In this document: one piece after another, positions 25,142-34,302 of the stretch
Layout: every line of letters begins with the position of its first letter
Numbering within the stretch: the first letter of the stretch is position 1
From: Parafrankia sp. EUN1f
GTDB taxonomy: Bacteria; Actinomycetota; Actinomycetes; Frankiales; Frankiaceae
Reading direction: 5' to 3'
DNA: 48,407 nt
NCBI RefSeq assembly: GCF_000177675.1
Contig: NZ_ADGX01000061.1
Span: forward strand, 1 to 48,407
The notes under the pieces: generated by a model
Told to the model about the DNA's origin: nothing
The model's database searches: none
What the model saw: only the letters and a program-made list of their open reading frames with translations
Program-made: the position numbers and the translations under genes

Positions 25142-26455
25142 GTGGCGTGCCCGCGGACGACGTCCCGGCCACGGCTGGCCTCCCGGCAACGGGCGACGTC
25201 CCAGCCGAAGGTGGCCGCGCGCGAGACCGGGCTGGAACGGACCGTCCCGCTGGCGGCGCTGGTGCTGTTCGGCGCGATGACCGGGCTCGGCCCGTTTTCG
25301 ATGAGCGTGCACCTGCCGGGCCTGCCCGACATGGCCGACGACCTGCGCACCTCCCAGTCGTCAATCCAGCTGACGATGACCGCGTGCGTCGTCGGGATCG
25401 CGGTGGGCCAGGTGATCGCCGGGCCGGTCTCCGACGCGGCCGGACGCCGCCGCCCGCTGCTGGCGGCGATGGCGTTCTACGCCGCCGCGTCCGCCGGCTG
25501 CGCGCTGATGTGGTCGGTGCCCGCGCTGGCCGCGTTGCGCTGCGCGCAGGGCATGTTCGCCGGGTTCGGCATGACGATCGCCCGCGCGGCGATCCGTGAC
25601 CTCGCCGAGGGCCAACGCCTTGTCCGCCTGTTCGCCCGGATGGCGATCATCAGCGGCCTGACCCCGATCCTGGCCCCGAACCTCGGCGGTGCGCTGCTCG
25701 CCGTCACCGACTGGCGCGGTGTCTTCGTGGTACTCGCGCTGCTCGGAGCGGTGCTGGCCGGTGCCGGCACCGTCAGCATCCGCGAGAGCCTGCCGCCGGC
25801 CCGGCGGGTGCCACTGCGACCGGTCGCGACGTACCGCACGTACCGCACGATCGCCGGCGACCGGTCGTTCCTGACCGCGGCGTTGATCGTCGGGCTGGCC
25901 TACGGCGCGATGTTCTCCTACGTGTCGTCCTCCTCGTTCGTGCTGACCGACGCCTACGGGGTGTCGAAGACCCAGTTCGGGCTGCTGTTCGCCCTGAACG
26001 CGCTCGGTTTCATGGGCGGCAGCCAGGTCGGAGCCGCGCTGTCGGCACGGTTCGGCTCGCTGGGCGCACTGGCCCGCAGCCTGCCGGTAGCCACCCTCGG
26101 CAGCCTCCTGATCATGATCGGTGCGGCCACACACCTGGCGGCACTGGTGATCGCCGCACTGTGGTTCACCGTCACGTCGATCGGCATGTGCATGCCGGTC
26201 GCCTCTGCCGAGGCGATGCGCTACCAGTCCGCGAACGCCGGGACGGCCTCCGGGCTGCTCGGGCTCATCCAGTTCGCGCTCGGAGGTCTGGTCGGCCCGA
26301 TCGCCGGCGCCTTCGGGTCCGCCAGCGCGCTGCCGCTGGGCGCGACGATGTGCGTTGTGCTCTGCGCCGCATGCGTGTTGTGCGCCCGGTCGGCGGGTGG
26401 ATCGCGAGTCATCGCCGCCACCGCAGCCACCGCAGCCACCGCCCGACCGGAATAG
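25142..26455 (+). CDS. MFS transporter, Bcr/CflA-like drug-resistance type
   Basis: Twelve-helix-type proton antiporter of the DHA1 group. The first helix is VPLAALVLFGAMTGLGPFSM, followed by VHLPGLPDMADDLRTSQSSIQLTMTACVVGIAVGQVIAGPVSDAAGRRRPLL, which holds the family motif (GPVSDxxGRRRPL). The second half, LFALNALGFMGGSQVGAAL to ASGLLGLIQFALGGLVGPIAGAFG, matches Bcr/CflA proteins. The start is unclear: the frame is open from 25010, overlapping the GntR gene, but GTG 25142 or GTG 25211 (eleven residues before helix 1) is more likely; neither has a good ribosome site. Its position after the UTRA regulator suggests export of a toxic substrate or intermediate. Confidence 0.85.
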   Translation: MACPRTTSRPRLASRQRATSQPKVAARETGLERTVPLAALVLFGAMTGLGPFSMSVHLPGLPDMADDLRTSQSSIQLTMTACVVGIAVGQVIAGPVSDAAGRRRPLLAAMAFYAAASAGCALMWSVPALAALRCAQGMFAGFGMTIARAAIRDLAEGQRLVRLFARMAIISGLTPILAPNLGGALLAVTDWRGVFVVLALLGAVLAGAGTVSIRESLPPARRVPLRPVATYRTYRTIAGDRSFLTAALIVGLAYGAMFSYVSSSSFVLTDAYGVSKTQFGLLFALNALGFMGGSQVGAALSARFGSLGALARSLPVATLGSLLIMIGAATHLAALVIAALWFTVTSIGMCMPVASAEAMRYQSANAGTASGLLGLIQFALGGLVGPIAGAFGSASALPLGATMCVVLCAACVLCARSAGGSRVIAATAATAATARPE

Positions 26456-26833
26456 TTTTGCCGGCCCGGTCGCAATCCGCATCCGAGGCCGGCAGCAATC
26501 CTCGCCGACCCGGCACCAAATCCCCCTCGGGACCTCCGACATCCGGGTATGGAGGGCTTATCCCGGCCGAAATTCCCGCCCTTTTGACGGACATCCCGCC
26601 ACATCTCGTTCGATCATGCTCGGAGGCCGGCTCCCGACCCCTGGCAGGCACCCGGCAGGCGGCGCAATCATCTGGATCACGCTGTGTACCAGGAACTTCT
26701 CCGCACTTCATGAGGCGCAAAGCGCGGGTTACCACTCCCGCGCCGCAGAGAAACAATGCGGCGGAAATATAGGCCTTCGACGCCCGGCACCGGGACGGCT
26801 TCGGGGCAGCGATCGACCGGAAGGTGGCCCGTG
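26456..26833. other. 378-base gap before the ABC importer operon
   Basis: No gene is seen. Base composition is less GC-rich than in the flanks, and the promoter of the ABC operon is expected here. The end carries GGAAGG (26819-26824), which serves the first ATPase gene. Confidence 0.4.
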
Positions 26834-27997
26834 ATGACCACTGGCACCGTGATCAGCGACACCGCGCGGCGGGAGGATCTCGCCGAGGAATCGGGCCCAC
26901 CGATTCTTCGCGTCGAGGGAATGACCGTCCGCTACGACTCGTCTCGTGGCGACGTCGTCGCCGTCGACGACGTGAGTTTCTCGCTGGGCCGCGGCGAACG
27001 GGTCGCCCTCGTCGGCGAGTCCGGCTCGGGCAAGACCACGCTCGGGCTGGCACTGGCGGGTTTCCTCACGCAGCCGTCCGTGCACATCACGCACGAGCGG
27101 CTGGAATTCGACGGAGTGCCCGTCTCCCGCACGGTCCGCACCCGCCTGCCGGTGCGGACACCCGGGCTCTCCATGGTGTTCCAGGACGCGATGACCACCC
27201 TTGATCCGGTCTGGACGATCGGCAGCCAGCTCGCCGCCGTCATCCGGGCTCAGCGTGCCGGGGCCACCGGCACCGACGGGGCCGAGGCTGGTGCTGGTGC
27301 CGGTGCCGGTGCCGGTGCCGGCCGCCGCTGGCTGCACCGGCGGTCGGACCGGGCGGTCATCCGTGAGATCTCGCGCCACTGGCTGGACAAGGTCGGTCTG
27401 CGCGACACCGACCGGGTGCTGCGAGCCCGCCCGTACGAGCTGTCCGGCGGCATGCGGCAACGCGCGATGATCGCCATCGCGCTGTGCGGCTCGCCCCGGC
27501 TGCTCATCGCCGACGAGCCCACCTCGGCGCTGGACGCCTCCCTCGCCCGCGACGCCATGGAAATGCTGCTCGGCCTCACCCGGGAATCGGGTGCGTCGGT
27601 ACTGGTGATCAGCCACGACATTTTGCTGGCGCAGGAGTACACCGACCGCACCTTCGTCATGTACGGCGGCCGGATCGTCGAGAAGCGCAGTTCGGCGAAA
27701 CTCGCCGAGACGGCCACCCATCCGTACACGGTCGGCCTGCTGCGGTGTGTGCCGACGCTCGACAGCGCCGAGCTCGACGAGCTCCCCACGCTGGCGAGCA
27801 TCGCCGCCGTGGGCGCACCCGCCGCACCATCTCCCGCACCGGCACTGGCACCCGCGCCCGCACCGGCGCCCGCACCGGCACCGGCACCCGTAGCGAAGGT
27901 GCCCGTCGCGAAGGTGCCCGCGCCGTCCGCGCCTTCGCCCGTCGCACCCGCTCAGCGGCGCCCCCTCACCCGTACCGATCACCGAGAAGGGCAGTAA
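26834..27997 (+). CDS. Dpp/Opp-type ABC importer ATPase 1
   Basis: OppD-like ATPase, about 387 residues. Walker A is GESGSGKTTL (61-70), the Q-loop VFQDAMTTLDPVW, the signature ELSGGMRQRAMIA, Walker B LLIADEPTSALD and the switch VISHD; THPYT.GLL..VP is the family C-terminal motif. Two low-complexity inserts are unusual: an (Ala-Gly)n run between Q-loop and signature, and an Ala-Pro-rich tail of about 50 residues (PAPAPAP..), both encoded by short tandem repeats. The start is ATG 26834 (GTG 26831 is possible) after GGAAGG. It heads a five-gene importer operon. Confidence 0.9.
   Translation: MTTGTVISDTARREDLAEESGPPILRVEGMTVRYDSSRGDVVAVDDVSFSLGRGERVALVGESGSGKTTLGLALAGFLTQPSVHITHERLEFDGVPVSRTVRTRLPVRTPGLSMVFQDAMTTLDPVWTIGSQLAAVIRAQRAGATGTDGAEAGAGAGAGAGAGRRWLHRRSDRAVIREISRHWLDKVGLRDTDRVLRARPYELSGGMRQRAMIAIALCGSPRLLIADEPTSALDASLARDAMEMLLGLTRESGASVLVISHDILLAQEYTDRTFVMYGGRIVEKRSSAKLAETATHPYTVGLLRCVPTLDSAELDELPTLASIAAVGAPAAPSPAPALAPAPAPAPAPAPAPVAKVPVAKVPAPSAPSPVAPAQRRPLTRTDHREGQ
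27287..27322 (+). repeat. GGTGCC/GGTGCT hexamer tandem repeat inside ATPase 1
   Basis: About six hexamer units encode the (Ala-Gly)n run. A second Pro-Ala-coding repeat lies at about 27833-27891 in the same gene. Hexamers keep the frame, so copy number could vary without loss of the protein. Confidence 0.65.
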
Positions 27998-27999
27998 GC

Positions 28000-28794
28000 G
28001 TGGACGCCTTCGCGCAGCTGGCGGTCAGCTCCGTGGTGAAGTACTTCGGGCCCGCCCGCAGTCGGCACGCCGCCGTCGACGGCGTCTCGCTGTCGGTCGA
28101 GCCGGGCCAGCGCATCGGCGTGGTCGGCGAGTCCGGTTCCGGGAAGTCGACGCTGGCGCGGATGATGGTCGGTCTGGAGCGGCCGTCGGCCGGCGAGGTC
28201 TCCTTCAACGGCGTCGCCATGGGCACCCTGCTGAAGATGCGGGCCTCACGGGTGGAGCTGCGCCGGGAGGTGCAGTTCGTCGCGCAGGACACCACGTCGT
28301 CGTTCGACCCGCTGCGCACGTTGCGCGACTCGATCCGTCAACCGGCGCAGCACCTGCTCGGGATGGGCAGCCGTGACGCCGACGCGAAGGTCGACGAGAC
28401 CGTCAGCCTGCTGGGCCTGGCGCCGGCGCTGGTGGACCGGCATCCCGCGGAGGTCTCCGGCGGGCAGCGGCAGCGCTTCGCGATCGCCCGGGCGCTCGTC
28501 GTCCGACCGCGGCTGCTGGTGTGTGACGAGGTGGTCTCCGCCCTCGACGTGTCGGTGCAGGGCTCCATCCTCAACCTGCTCAAGCGGTACTGCCTGGAGT
28601 CGGGGGCGGCGCTCGTCTTCGTCTCGCACGGGCTTCCGGCCACCGCGTTCGTCTGCTCGGAGCTGGTCGTCATGCAGCACGGCAAGATCGTCGAGCACGG
28701 CGCCACCCGGCAGGTGCTGCACGAGCCGAAGCACCCCTACACCGCCAGCCTGCTCGCCGCCTTCCGCGGCGGCGGGGCCCGCGGCGCCGCCTGA
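28000..28794 (+). CDS. Dpp/Opp-type ABC importer ATPase 2
   Basis: OppF-like ATPase of 264 residues, somewhat shorter than usual. It has YFGPARSRHAAVDGVSLSVEPGQ, Walker A GESGSGKST, Q-loop VAQDTTSSFDPLRT, signature EVSGGQRQRF, Walker B LLVCDEVVSALDVSVQ and the switch FVSHG, where the conserved His is kept but Asp is replaced by Gly. GTG 28000 follows the upstream TAA by two bases and has AGAAGGG upstream, so the long frame open from 27484 is not used. It pairs with ATPase 1 to drive the two permeases that follow. Confidence 0.9.
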   Translation: MDAFAQLAVSSVVKYFGPARSRHAAVDGVSLSVEPGQRIGVVGESGSGKSTLARMMVGLERPSAGEVSFNGVAMGTLLKMRASRVELRREVQFVAQDTTSSFDPLRTLRDSIRQPAQHLLGMGSRDADAKVDETVSLLGLAPALVDRHPAEVSGGQRQRFAIARALVVRPRLLVCDEVVSALDVSVQGSILNLLKRYCLESGAALVFVSHGLPATAFVCSELVVMQHGKIVEHGATRQVLHEPKHPYTASLLAAFRGGGARGAA

Positions 28795-28907
28795 CCGCTC
28801 CTGCTCCCGCTCCCATTTCGGCCAATGTTCCCGGCTCCTCCAGTCCGCTTCCGCTTCCACTGCCCCTTCGCCCGACCGTTCCGTCCGGAGAAAGGACCAC
28901 CGGCCAT

Positions 28908-29945
28908 ATGGAGATCCTGCGCCGACAGCGGTGGTGGTTGGGCCGCATCGTCGCGCTGCCGTTTCAGCTGCTGGTGTTCGCGGCGGTGTCGTTCCTGCTG
29001 GTCCAGAGCATTCCCGGCGATCCCGTCGCGGTGCTGACCGGCGGGCAGGCCACCGAGGAGAACCGCGCCGCCATCGAGAAGGAGCTCGGCCTCGACGGCA
29101 GCCTGCTCCACCAGCTGCTGCACTACCTGGGCAACGCCATCCAGTTCGATCTGGGCAACTCGATCATCTCCGGGCAGTCCGTCGCCGACGAGTTCGGTGA
29201 GCGGCTGCCGGCGACCGTCGAGCTCGCGCTGATGGGGGTGCTGCTGTCGATCGTGGTCGCGGTGGCGTTCGCCTACCTGGCAGTAATGCGCCCGAAGAGC
29301 CCGCTCGCCTACCTGGTACGCGGCTTCGCCCGGATCGCCGGCGGACTGCCCGAGTTCGCGGTGGCCGTCGCCGCCGTGTTCGTCTTCTACGCCACCCTGC
29401 ACTGGGCACCCGCCCCGCTCGGACGTCTCTCCGGTGACATCGCGGAGGTTCCGAAGGTCACCGGGATGCCGTTCCTCGACACGGTCCTGACGCTGCGCTT
29501 CGACGCGACCTGGTCGATGCTCGGCCATCTGGTGCTGCCGGTGGGCGTGCTGGTGATCTGCCAGTCCGGTGTGCTGATCAAGATGATGCTCGCCGGGCTG
29601 GAGGAGGCCGTCGACTCGGCACCGACCCGGTTCCGGATCGCGACGGGCGCCTCGGCGGCGACGGTGCGGGCGAGCCTGTTCCGCCGCGCGCTGCCGCCCG
29701 CGGTCACCACCTGCGGCACCCTGTTCGGCTACACCCTCGGCGGCGCGGTGATCATGGAGTCGATCTTCGGGTTCGCCGGGATCGGCGGCTACCTCGCGGA
29801 CGCGGTCTCCTCCGGTGACATCCCGGCGATGCAGGGCTTCCTCGTCATCGTCGCCGCTGTCTCCCTGCTGGTCTTCCTCGTTGTCGACCTGGTCAACATG
29901 ACGCTCGACCCGCGCCGGCGGCCGGGCGTGCGGGCGGAAGGGTAA
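28908..29945 (+). CDS. Dpp/Opp-type ABC importer permease (DppB-like)
   Basis: Membrane permease of 345 residues. The N-terminal helix (IVALPFQLLVFAAVSFLLVQSIPGDPV) with the PGDP motif is characteristic of DppB/OppB. The loop SVADEFGERLPATVELALMGVLLSI and the ATPase-contact segment near EEAVDSAPTRFRIATGASAATVRASLFRRALPPA (EAA loop) follow, and GGAVIMESIFGFAGIGGYLADAVSSGDIPAMQGFL is the typical C-terminal signature. It is followed three bases after its stop by the second permease gene. Confidence 0.92.
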   Translation: MEILRRQRWWLGRIVALPFQLLVFAAVSFLLVQSIPGDPVAVLTGGQATEENRAAIEKELGLDGSLLHQLLHYLGNAIQFDLGNSIISGQSVADEFGERLPATVELALMGVLLSIVVAVAFAYLAVMRPKSPLAYLVRGFARIAGGLPEFAVAVAAVFVFYATLHWAPAPLGRLSGDIAEVPKVTGMPFLDTVLTLRFDATWSMLGHLVLPVGVLVICQSGVLIKMMLAGLEEAVDSAPTRFRIATGASAATVRASLFRRALPPAVTTCGTLFGYTLGGAVIMESIFGFAGIGGYLADAVSSGDIPAMQGFLVIVAAVSLLVFLVVDLVNMTLDPRRRPGVRAEG

Positions 29946-29948
29946 CGA

Positions 29949-30875
29949 ATGGCTGTCGTCGACACCGCCGATCATCCGAAGACGCCCGCGGCCACCGCGG
30001 CCGCCGCCTCGGTTACTGGCCCGGCTCCGGCCGACGCGGCTTCCACGGCCGCCAGTGGCCGGCGCCCGGGATGGCTGCGCCTGCTGATCAGCCTGCTGCC
30101 GCTGATCCTGCTTGCCGTCGTCGCCGTCATCGGCCCGTGGATCACACCGTACGACCCCGAGCGGGTCGCGGGGCCGTCGTCGAAGGGGCCGAGCGGAGAC
30201 CACTGGTTCGGCACTGACGGTTCCGGGCTGGACGTCCTGTCGCAGCTGCTCGCCGCGACCCGCACCAACGTCGGGGTCGCCACCGTCGTCGTCCTGCTCG
30301 CCACCGCCGGCGGCGCGTTCCTCGGCCTGCTGACCGGGATGAACGAGTCGTCGCGGGGCCCGCGCGGGGTACTGGCCCGGGTCGTCGGGCGGGCCGTCGA
30401 CTTCATCCAGGCCGTGCCCGGGATGCTCGTCGGCCTGGTCGCGGTGGCCTTCTACGGGGCCTCGTTGACCACGCTGGTCGCGACGCTCGCGATCGTGCTC
30501 GCGCCGCTGCAGGCGCGGCTGGTACGCACCGAGGTCCTGCGGGTCCGGTCGGACGCCTACGTCGACGCGGCCCGGCTCGCCGGGCTGAGCGAGCTGCGGC
30601 TCACGCTGCGCCATGTCCTGCCGAACTCCTGCCGGCCGGCGCTGGAGAACATCTCGGTGATCTTCGCGGTGAGCATCATCCTCACCGCGTCGCTCGGCTT
30701 CCTCGGTGCCGGGCTGCCCCCGCCCCATCCGGAGTGGGGCTCGATGATCTCCCGCGGTGCGACCGACGCGGCCGTCGGCCGCTGGTGGCCCGCCACCTTC
30801 CCCACCATCGCCCTGATTCTCACTGTCGCGATCATGGCTTCCTCGGCCGCGAAACTGTTCGGCCGCCGTCGCTAG
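29949..30875 (+). CDS. Dpp/Opp-type ABC importer permease (DppC-like)
   Basis: Membrane permease of 308 residues. An Ala-rich cytoplasmic leader of about 35 residues precedes the first helix (LLISLLPLILLAVVAVIGPWITPYDP). It shows HWFGTDGSGLDVLSQLLAATRTNVGVA, the DppC/OppC hallmark, the EAA-type loop YVDAARLAGLSELRLTLRHVLPN, and LTASLGFLGAGLPPPHPEWGSMIS. It forms the heterodimeric channel with the preceding permease. The binding lipoprotein gene follows after 144 bases. Confidence 0.92.
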   Translation: MAVVDTADHPKTPAATAAAASVTGPAPADAASTAASGRRPGWLRLLISLLPLILLAVVAVIGPWITPYDPERVAGPSSKGPSGDHWFGTDGSGLDVLSQLLAATRTNVGVATVVVLLATAGGAFLGLLTGMNESSRGPRGVLARVVGRAVDFIQAVPGMLVGLVAVAFYGASLTTLVATLAIVLAPLQARLVRTEVLRVRSDAYVDAARLAGLSELRLTLRHVLPNSCRPALENISVIFAVSIILTASLGFLGAGLPPPHPEWGSMISRGATDAAVGRWWPATFPTIALILTVAIMASSAAKLFGRRR

Positions 30876-31019
30876 CGGCGGGTGGCCGATGCCGGGACCG
30901 CATCGGCCGCCGGCACGTCCACCGGCCGCGTCCCGATCGGGCGGCCGTCCATCCAGCAGCACCACTACGCCGACGTGGTGGCAACCGCAGATCTCTCACC
31001 ATCGACAGGAGCTCTACTC

Positions 31020-32756
31020 ATGCCTGCCCAGAACACCCCCGCACCAGGGGGTCATGATGGCGCCGGTGATCCGGTCGCCATACCCGTCGTGACAGGCTCC
31101 CGGGGACGGCGCGGGCCGCGCCTGCGCCGCGCGGGCGCCGCGCTCACCGCCGGCGGAGTCGCGATCGCGCTCATCGCCGCCTGCTCCGGCGAGACCACCT
31201 CGTCGTCCTCCGAGGGCTCCTCGAGCGGGGCCGACAGCATCGTCGAGGCCGTCGCCGCGCTGCCGACCGCGTTCGCCTACGACGCCGGCGCGTTCACCTA
31301 CGAGGGCTTCGAGTTCCAGATCAACACCCAGGCGCAGCTCATCCGCAACCCGATCGTGACGGCGGACCGCGCCGACGGGTCGCAGGAGGAGGACTTCTTC
31401 AAGTTCGAGGGCGAGCTGGCGGAGAGTTACGACGTCAGCGCCGACGGACTGACCTACACCTTCCACCTGCGCAAGGGCGTGAAGTCGTTCGCCGGCAACG
31501 AGCTCACCGCCGACGACGTGCTCTGGTCGTACGAGCGGAAGTGGAACTCGACGTCGGTGGCGCCGGCCATCTCGGCCCCGGCGATCGTCGACCCGGCCCG
31601 GCAGTTCAAGAAGGTCGACGACTACACCGTGGCGATCACCATCGACCGCGCCGGTGACGGGTTCACGCTGCTGTCCCTGCTCGCCAACGTCAGTGGCGAC
31701 ATCTTCGACAGCGACCTGCTCAAGGAGCACGTGACCGCAGACGATCCGTACGCGGTCAAGTGGTCGGCCGAGAACGGGAACTTCGGCTACGGCGCCTATG
31801 TGCTGGACAACTGGAAGTCCGGCCAGAGCCTGACACTGAAGGCGAACCCGAACTACTGGGCGGGCGAGCCGGCGATCAAGACGATCACGCAGCGGGTGGT
31901 CGCCAACCCCGGAACCCGCACCAACCTGCTGACCAACGGTGATGCCGACATCGCCGTCCAGCTTCGCCCGCAGGACGTCAACGGGATGAAGGACGACGAC
32001 GGCCTGCAGACCTTCAACATCGACTCGATCGAGTACCTGAACACCAACATCAACATCAAGAAGGCGCCGTTCGACGACAAGCTCGTGCGGCAGGCGCTGA
32101 GCTACGCCATCCCCTACGACGAGATCATGAAGCAGGTCTTCCTCGGCCGTGCCGACGCGATGACCGGCTTCATCAACCCCCGCTACCCCGGATACACCAC
32201 CGACGGCCTGCGGACCGGTTCGTATGACCCGGACAAGGCCAAGAGCCTGCTCGCGCAGGCCGGTGTCAGCAGTGTCTCGGCGAAGATCCTCGTCGAGAAC
32301 AGCATTCCGGCGCTGGAGGAGGCCGCGGTCCAGATCCAGTCGTACGCCAAGGACGCCGGCTTCAACTTCACCATCGACAAGCAGCCAGCCACCGCGGTGC
32401 AGGACGCACGGTCCAACGGCACGTACGACATCCAGCTGGTGACCGACAAGGCGATCAGCCAGTCGCCGCCGTACGAGCTGCTGCTCGCGTTCACGAAGGG
32501 CTCCCCGCTCAACGCCACCGGCTTCGCGAACGACGCCTACTACGCCGCCGTCGACAAGGGCGTCGCCGCCGGCGACCCGCTGTCGGAGGCAGCCGGCACG
32601 GCCTGGAACGAGGCCGTGAAGATCTGGCAGGACGAACAGCCGACCGTTCCGGTCGCGTTCATCCAGCCGAACGTGGTCTTCGGTGCCGGCATCGACGGCT
32701 ACTACTACCGCTCGGACAGCGCGATCGACTTCGCCGCGCTCTCCAAGACCCAGTAG
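31020..32756 (+). CDS. Dpp/Opp-type substrate-binding lipoprotein (SBP_bac_5)
   Basis: Extracellular binding protein of about 578 residues for the importer. A long basic N-region (about 35 residues, with GRRGPRLRR) precedes the hydrophobic stretch and lipobox ALIAACSG, lipidated Cys near residue 55, then a Ser-rich linker. Family motifs are ESYDVSADGLTYTFHLRKGVKSFAGNELTADDVLWSYE, NPNYWAGEPAIKTITQRVV and VRQALSYAIPYDEIMKQVFLGRA. ATG 31020 has AGGAG eight bases upstream; the open frame from 30882 is not used. A strong terminator follows. The ligand may be a peptide, opine, chelate or other amphipathic compound. Confidence 0.93.
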   Translation: MPAQNTPAPGGHDGAGDPVAIPVVTGSRGRRGPRLRRAGAALTAGGVAIALIAACSGETTSSSSEGSSSGADSIVEAVAALPTAFAYDAGAFTYEGFEFQINTQAQLIRNPIVTADRADGSQEEDFFKFEGELAESYDVSADGLTYTFHLRKGVKSFAGNELTADDVLWSYERKWNSTSVAPAISAPAIVDPARQFKKVDDYTVAITIDRAGDGFTLLSLLANVSGDIFDSDLLKEHVTADDPYAVKWSAENGNFGYGAYVLDNWKSGQSLTLKANPNYWAGEPAIKTITQRVVANPGTRTNLLTNGDADIAVQLRPQDVNGMKDDDGLQTFNIDSIEYLNTNINIKKAPFDDKLVRQALSYAIPYDEIMKQVFLGRADAMTGFINPRYPGYTTDGLRTGSYDPDKAKSLLAQAGVSSVSAKILVENSIPALEEAAVQIQSYAKDAGFNFTIDKQPATAVQDARSNGTYDIQLVTDKAISQSPPYELLLAFTKGSPLNATGFANDAYYAAVDKGVAAGDPLSEAAGTAWNEAVKIWQDEQPTVPVAFIQPNVVFGAGIDGYYYRSDSAIDFAALSKTQ

Positions 32757-32777
32757 CCACCTGGTTCCCACTTTCCC

Positions 32778-32821
32778 TCCGCCGTGCCGGCGCAATTTCG
32801 CCGGCACGGCGGACCCTTTTT
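32778..32821 (+). terminator. Rho-independent terminator of the ABC importer operon
   Basis: A perfect 15-bp GC-rich stem (left arm 32778-32792, right arm 32799-32813) with a CAATTT loop is followed by CCCTTTTT. It lies 22 bases after the lipoprotein stop. Confidence 0.85.
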
Positions 32822-32988
32822 CGGCCACACAACGGGCCGGACCACAGGCCCCACCCGCGACCGCCGGCGTAATTCCGGACGAACCCGGTGGCACCCCGAC
32901 CGAAACACGGTTGGGATTTTCTGCAGGAAAGAACGGGCCGCGCGACGCGCGGACGGACGGGCTTCATGCCCCGGGCTAGGGAGAGAAC

Positions 32989-34302
32989 ATGTTCCACATG
33001 GGCTGGTTCGTCGGGTCGGGCTTCAGCGTCCAGTCATGGCGCGGCACGTGGGGCGGCTCGGGTGCCCGGGAATGGATGAAGCCCGACCTCTACGTCGACA
33101 TGGCCCGCTCCCTGGAACGGGCCTGCTTCGACTACATGATCTTCGAGGACGGCCTCATGATTCCCGATGCGTACCAGGGGAACATGCAGGCCTACCTGAA
33201 GTACAACATGGAGTCCCCGCGGCACGACCCGACCGCGCTCATCGGCATTCTCGGCCAGACGACGTCCCGTATCGGCCTCATTCCCACGCTTTCCACGTCG
33301 TTCTACCCGCCGTTCATGGCGGCGCGGATGCTGGCCACCCTGGACCACCTCACCGACGGACGGGTCGGCGGCAACCTCGTCACCTCCTCCAGCCACCGGG
33401 CCGCGCAGAACTTCGGCTACGAGAAGCACTTCGAGCACGATCTGCGCTACCGGATGGCCGACGAGTGGATCGACCTCGTCGGGAAGCTGTGGGAGTCGTG
33501 GGAGCCGGGCGCGGTCGTCTTCGACGAGGAGACCGGCACCTTCGCCGACCACACCAAGGTCCACACCGTCGACTTCGAGGGCGAGTTCTTCCGCTGCCGC
33601 GGCCCGCTGAACGCGGTGCCCGGACCGCAGGGCCGCCCGGTGATCTGCCAGGCGGGCGGCTCCCCCGCCGGCCGCGAGTTCGCCGCCCGCAACGCCGACA
33701 CCGTCATCTGCGTGCCGCTGGGTGTGGAGGCGATGAAGGCCTACCGCGACGACATGTCCGCCCGGCTCATCGCGAACGGGCGCAAGCCGTCCGACTGCAA
33801 GGTGCTCTACCTCGTGCGCCCGGTGCTCGGCGCGACCGACGAGGAGGCCCGGGAGAAGCGCCGGCGCATCCAGGCCGCGCAGCGCACCGACGACGCCGTC
33901 GCCACCCAGCTCGCCGTCATGTCCTACTTCTCCGGGCTGGACTTCTCCCAGTTCGACCTCGACAAGCCACTGCCCGACCTGACCGGCCAGGTCAACGGCC
34001 ATCAGTCGTCGATGTCGCGCTACGCCAAGGACAGTGAGGACGGCAAGACCCTGCGCGAGCTCGCCGCCACCCACGAGACGACCGTCTCCCTCGAGCTCGT
34101 CGGCACCCCCGACACCGTCGCGGCGCTGATGGGCGAGGCGATGGAGGAGGTCGGCGGCGACGGCTTCCTCATCTCCAACGAGCTCGACCGGCGCGGCATC
34201 GCCGAGATCGCCGACGGCCTCGCCCCGGCCCTCAAGCGCCGCGGACTGATCCGCGAGTCGTACACGCACGAGTACTTCCGCGACAATCTGCTGGAGTTCT
34301 GA
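32989..34302 (+). CDS. LLM monooxygenase, NtaA/SnaA/DszA type, first of a pair
   Basis: Flavin-dependent monooxygenase of 437 residues, like the large LLM group that oxidises nitrilotriacetate, pristinamycin or dibenzothiophene sulfone with FMNH2 from a separate reductase. It shows YVDMARSLERACFDYMIFEDG, IGLIPTLSTSFYPPFMAARMLATLDHLTDGRVGGNLVTSSS, AAQNFGYEKHFEHDLRYRMADEWIDLV.KLW and GRPVICQAGGSPAGREFAARNAD. ATG 32989 has GGGAGAG upstream. Its stop shares one base with the next start (TGATG). No flavin reductase is encoded nearby. It is separated from the ABC operon only by that operon's terminator. Confidence 0.9.
   Translation: MFHMGWFVGSGFSVQSWRGTWGGSGAREWMKPDLYVDMARSLERACFDYMIFEDGLMIPDAYQGNMQAYLKYNMESPRHDPTALIGILGQTTSRIGLIPTLSTSFYPPFMAARMLATLDHLTDGRVGGNLVTSSSHRAAQNFGYEKHFEHDLRYRMADEWIDLVGKLWESWEPGAVVFDEETGTFADHTKVHTVDFEGEFFRCRGPLNAVPGPQGRPVICQAGGSPAGREFAARNADTVICVPLGVEAMKAYRDDMSARLIANGRKPSDCKVLYLVRPVLGATDEEAREKRRRIQAAQRTDDAVATQLAVMSYFSGLDFSQFDLDKPLPDLTGQVNGHQSSMSRYAKDSEDGKTLRELAATHETTVSLELVGTPDTVAALMGEAMEEVGGDGFLISNELDRRGIAEIADGLAPALKRRGLIRESYTHEYFRDNLLEF

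Noticed and set aside
27833-27891. Possible CRISPR-like repeats
   Set aside because: The repeat is a short Pro-Ala-coding microsatellite inside an ATPase gene, without spacers or cas genes.
28737-30965. A 742-codon minus-strand frame opposite the two ABC permeases
   Set aside because: Its sequence is a run of charged residues without any fold signature, while the plus strand gives textbook DppB/DppC permeases.
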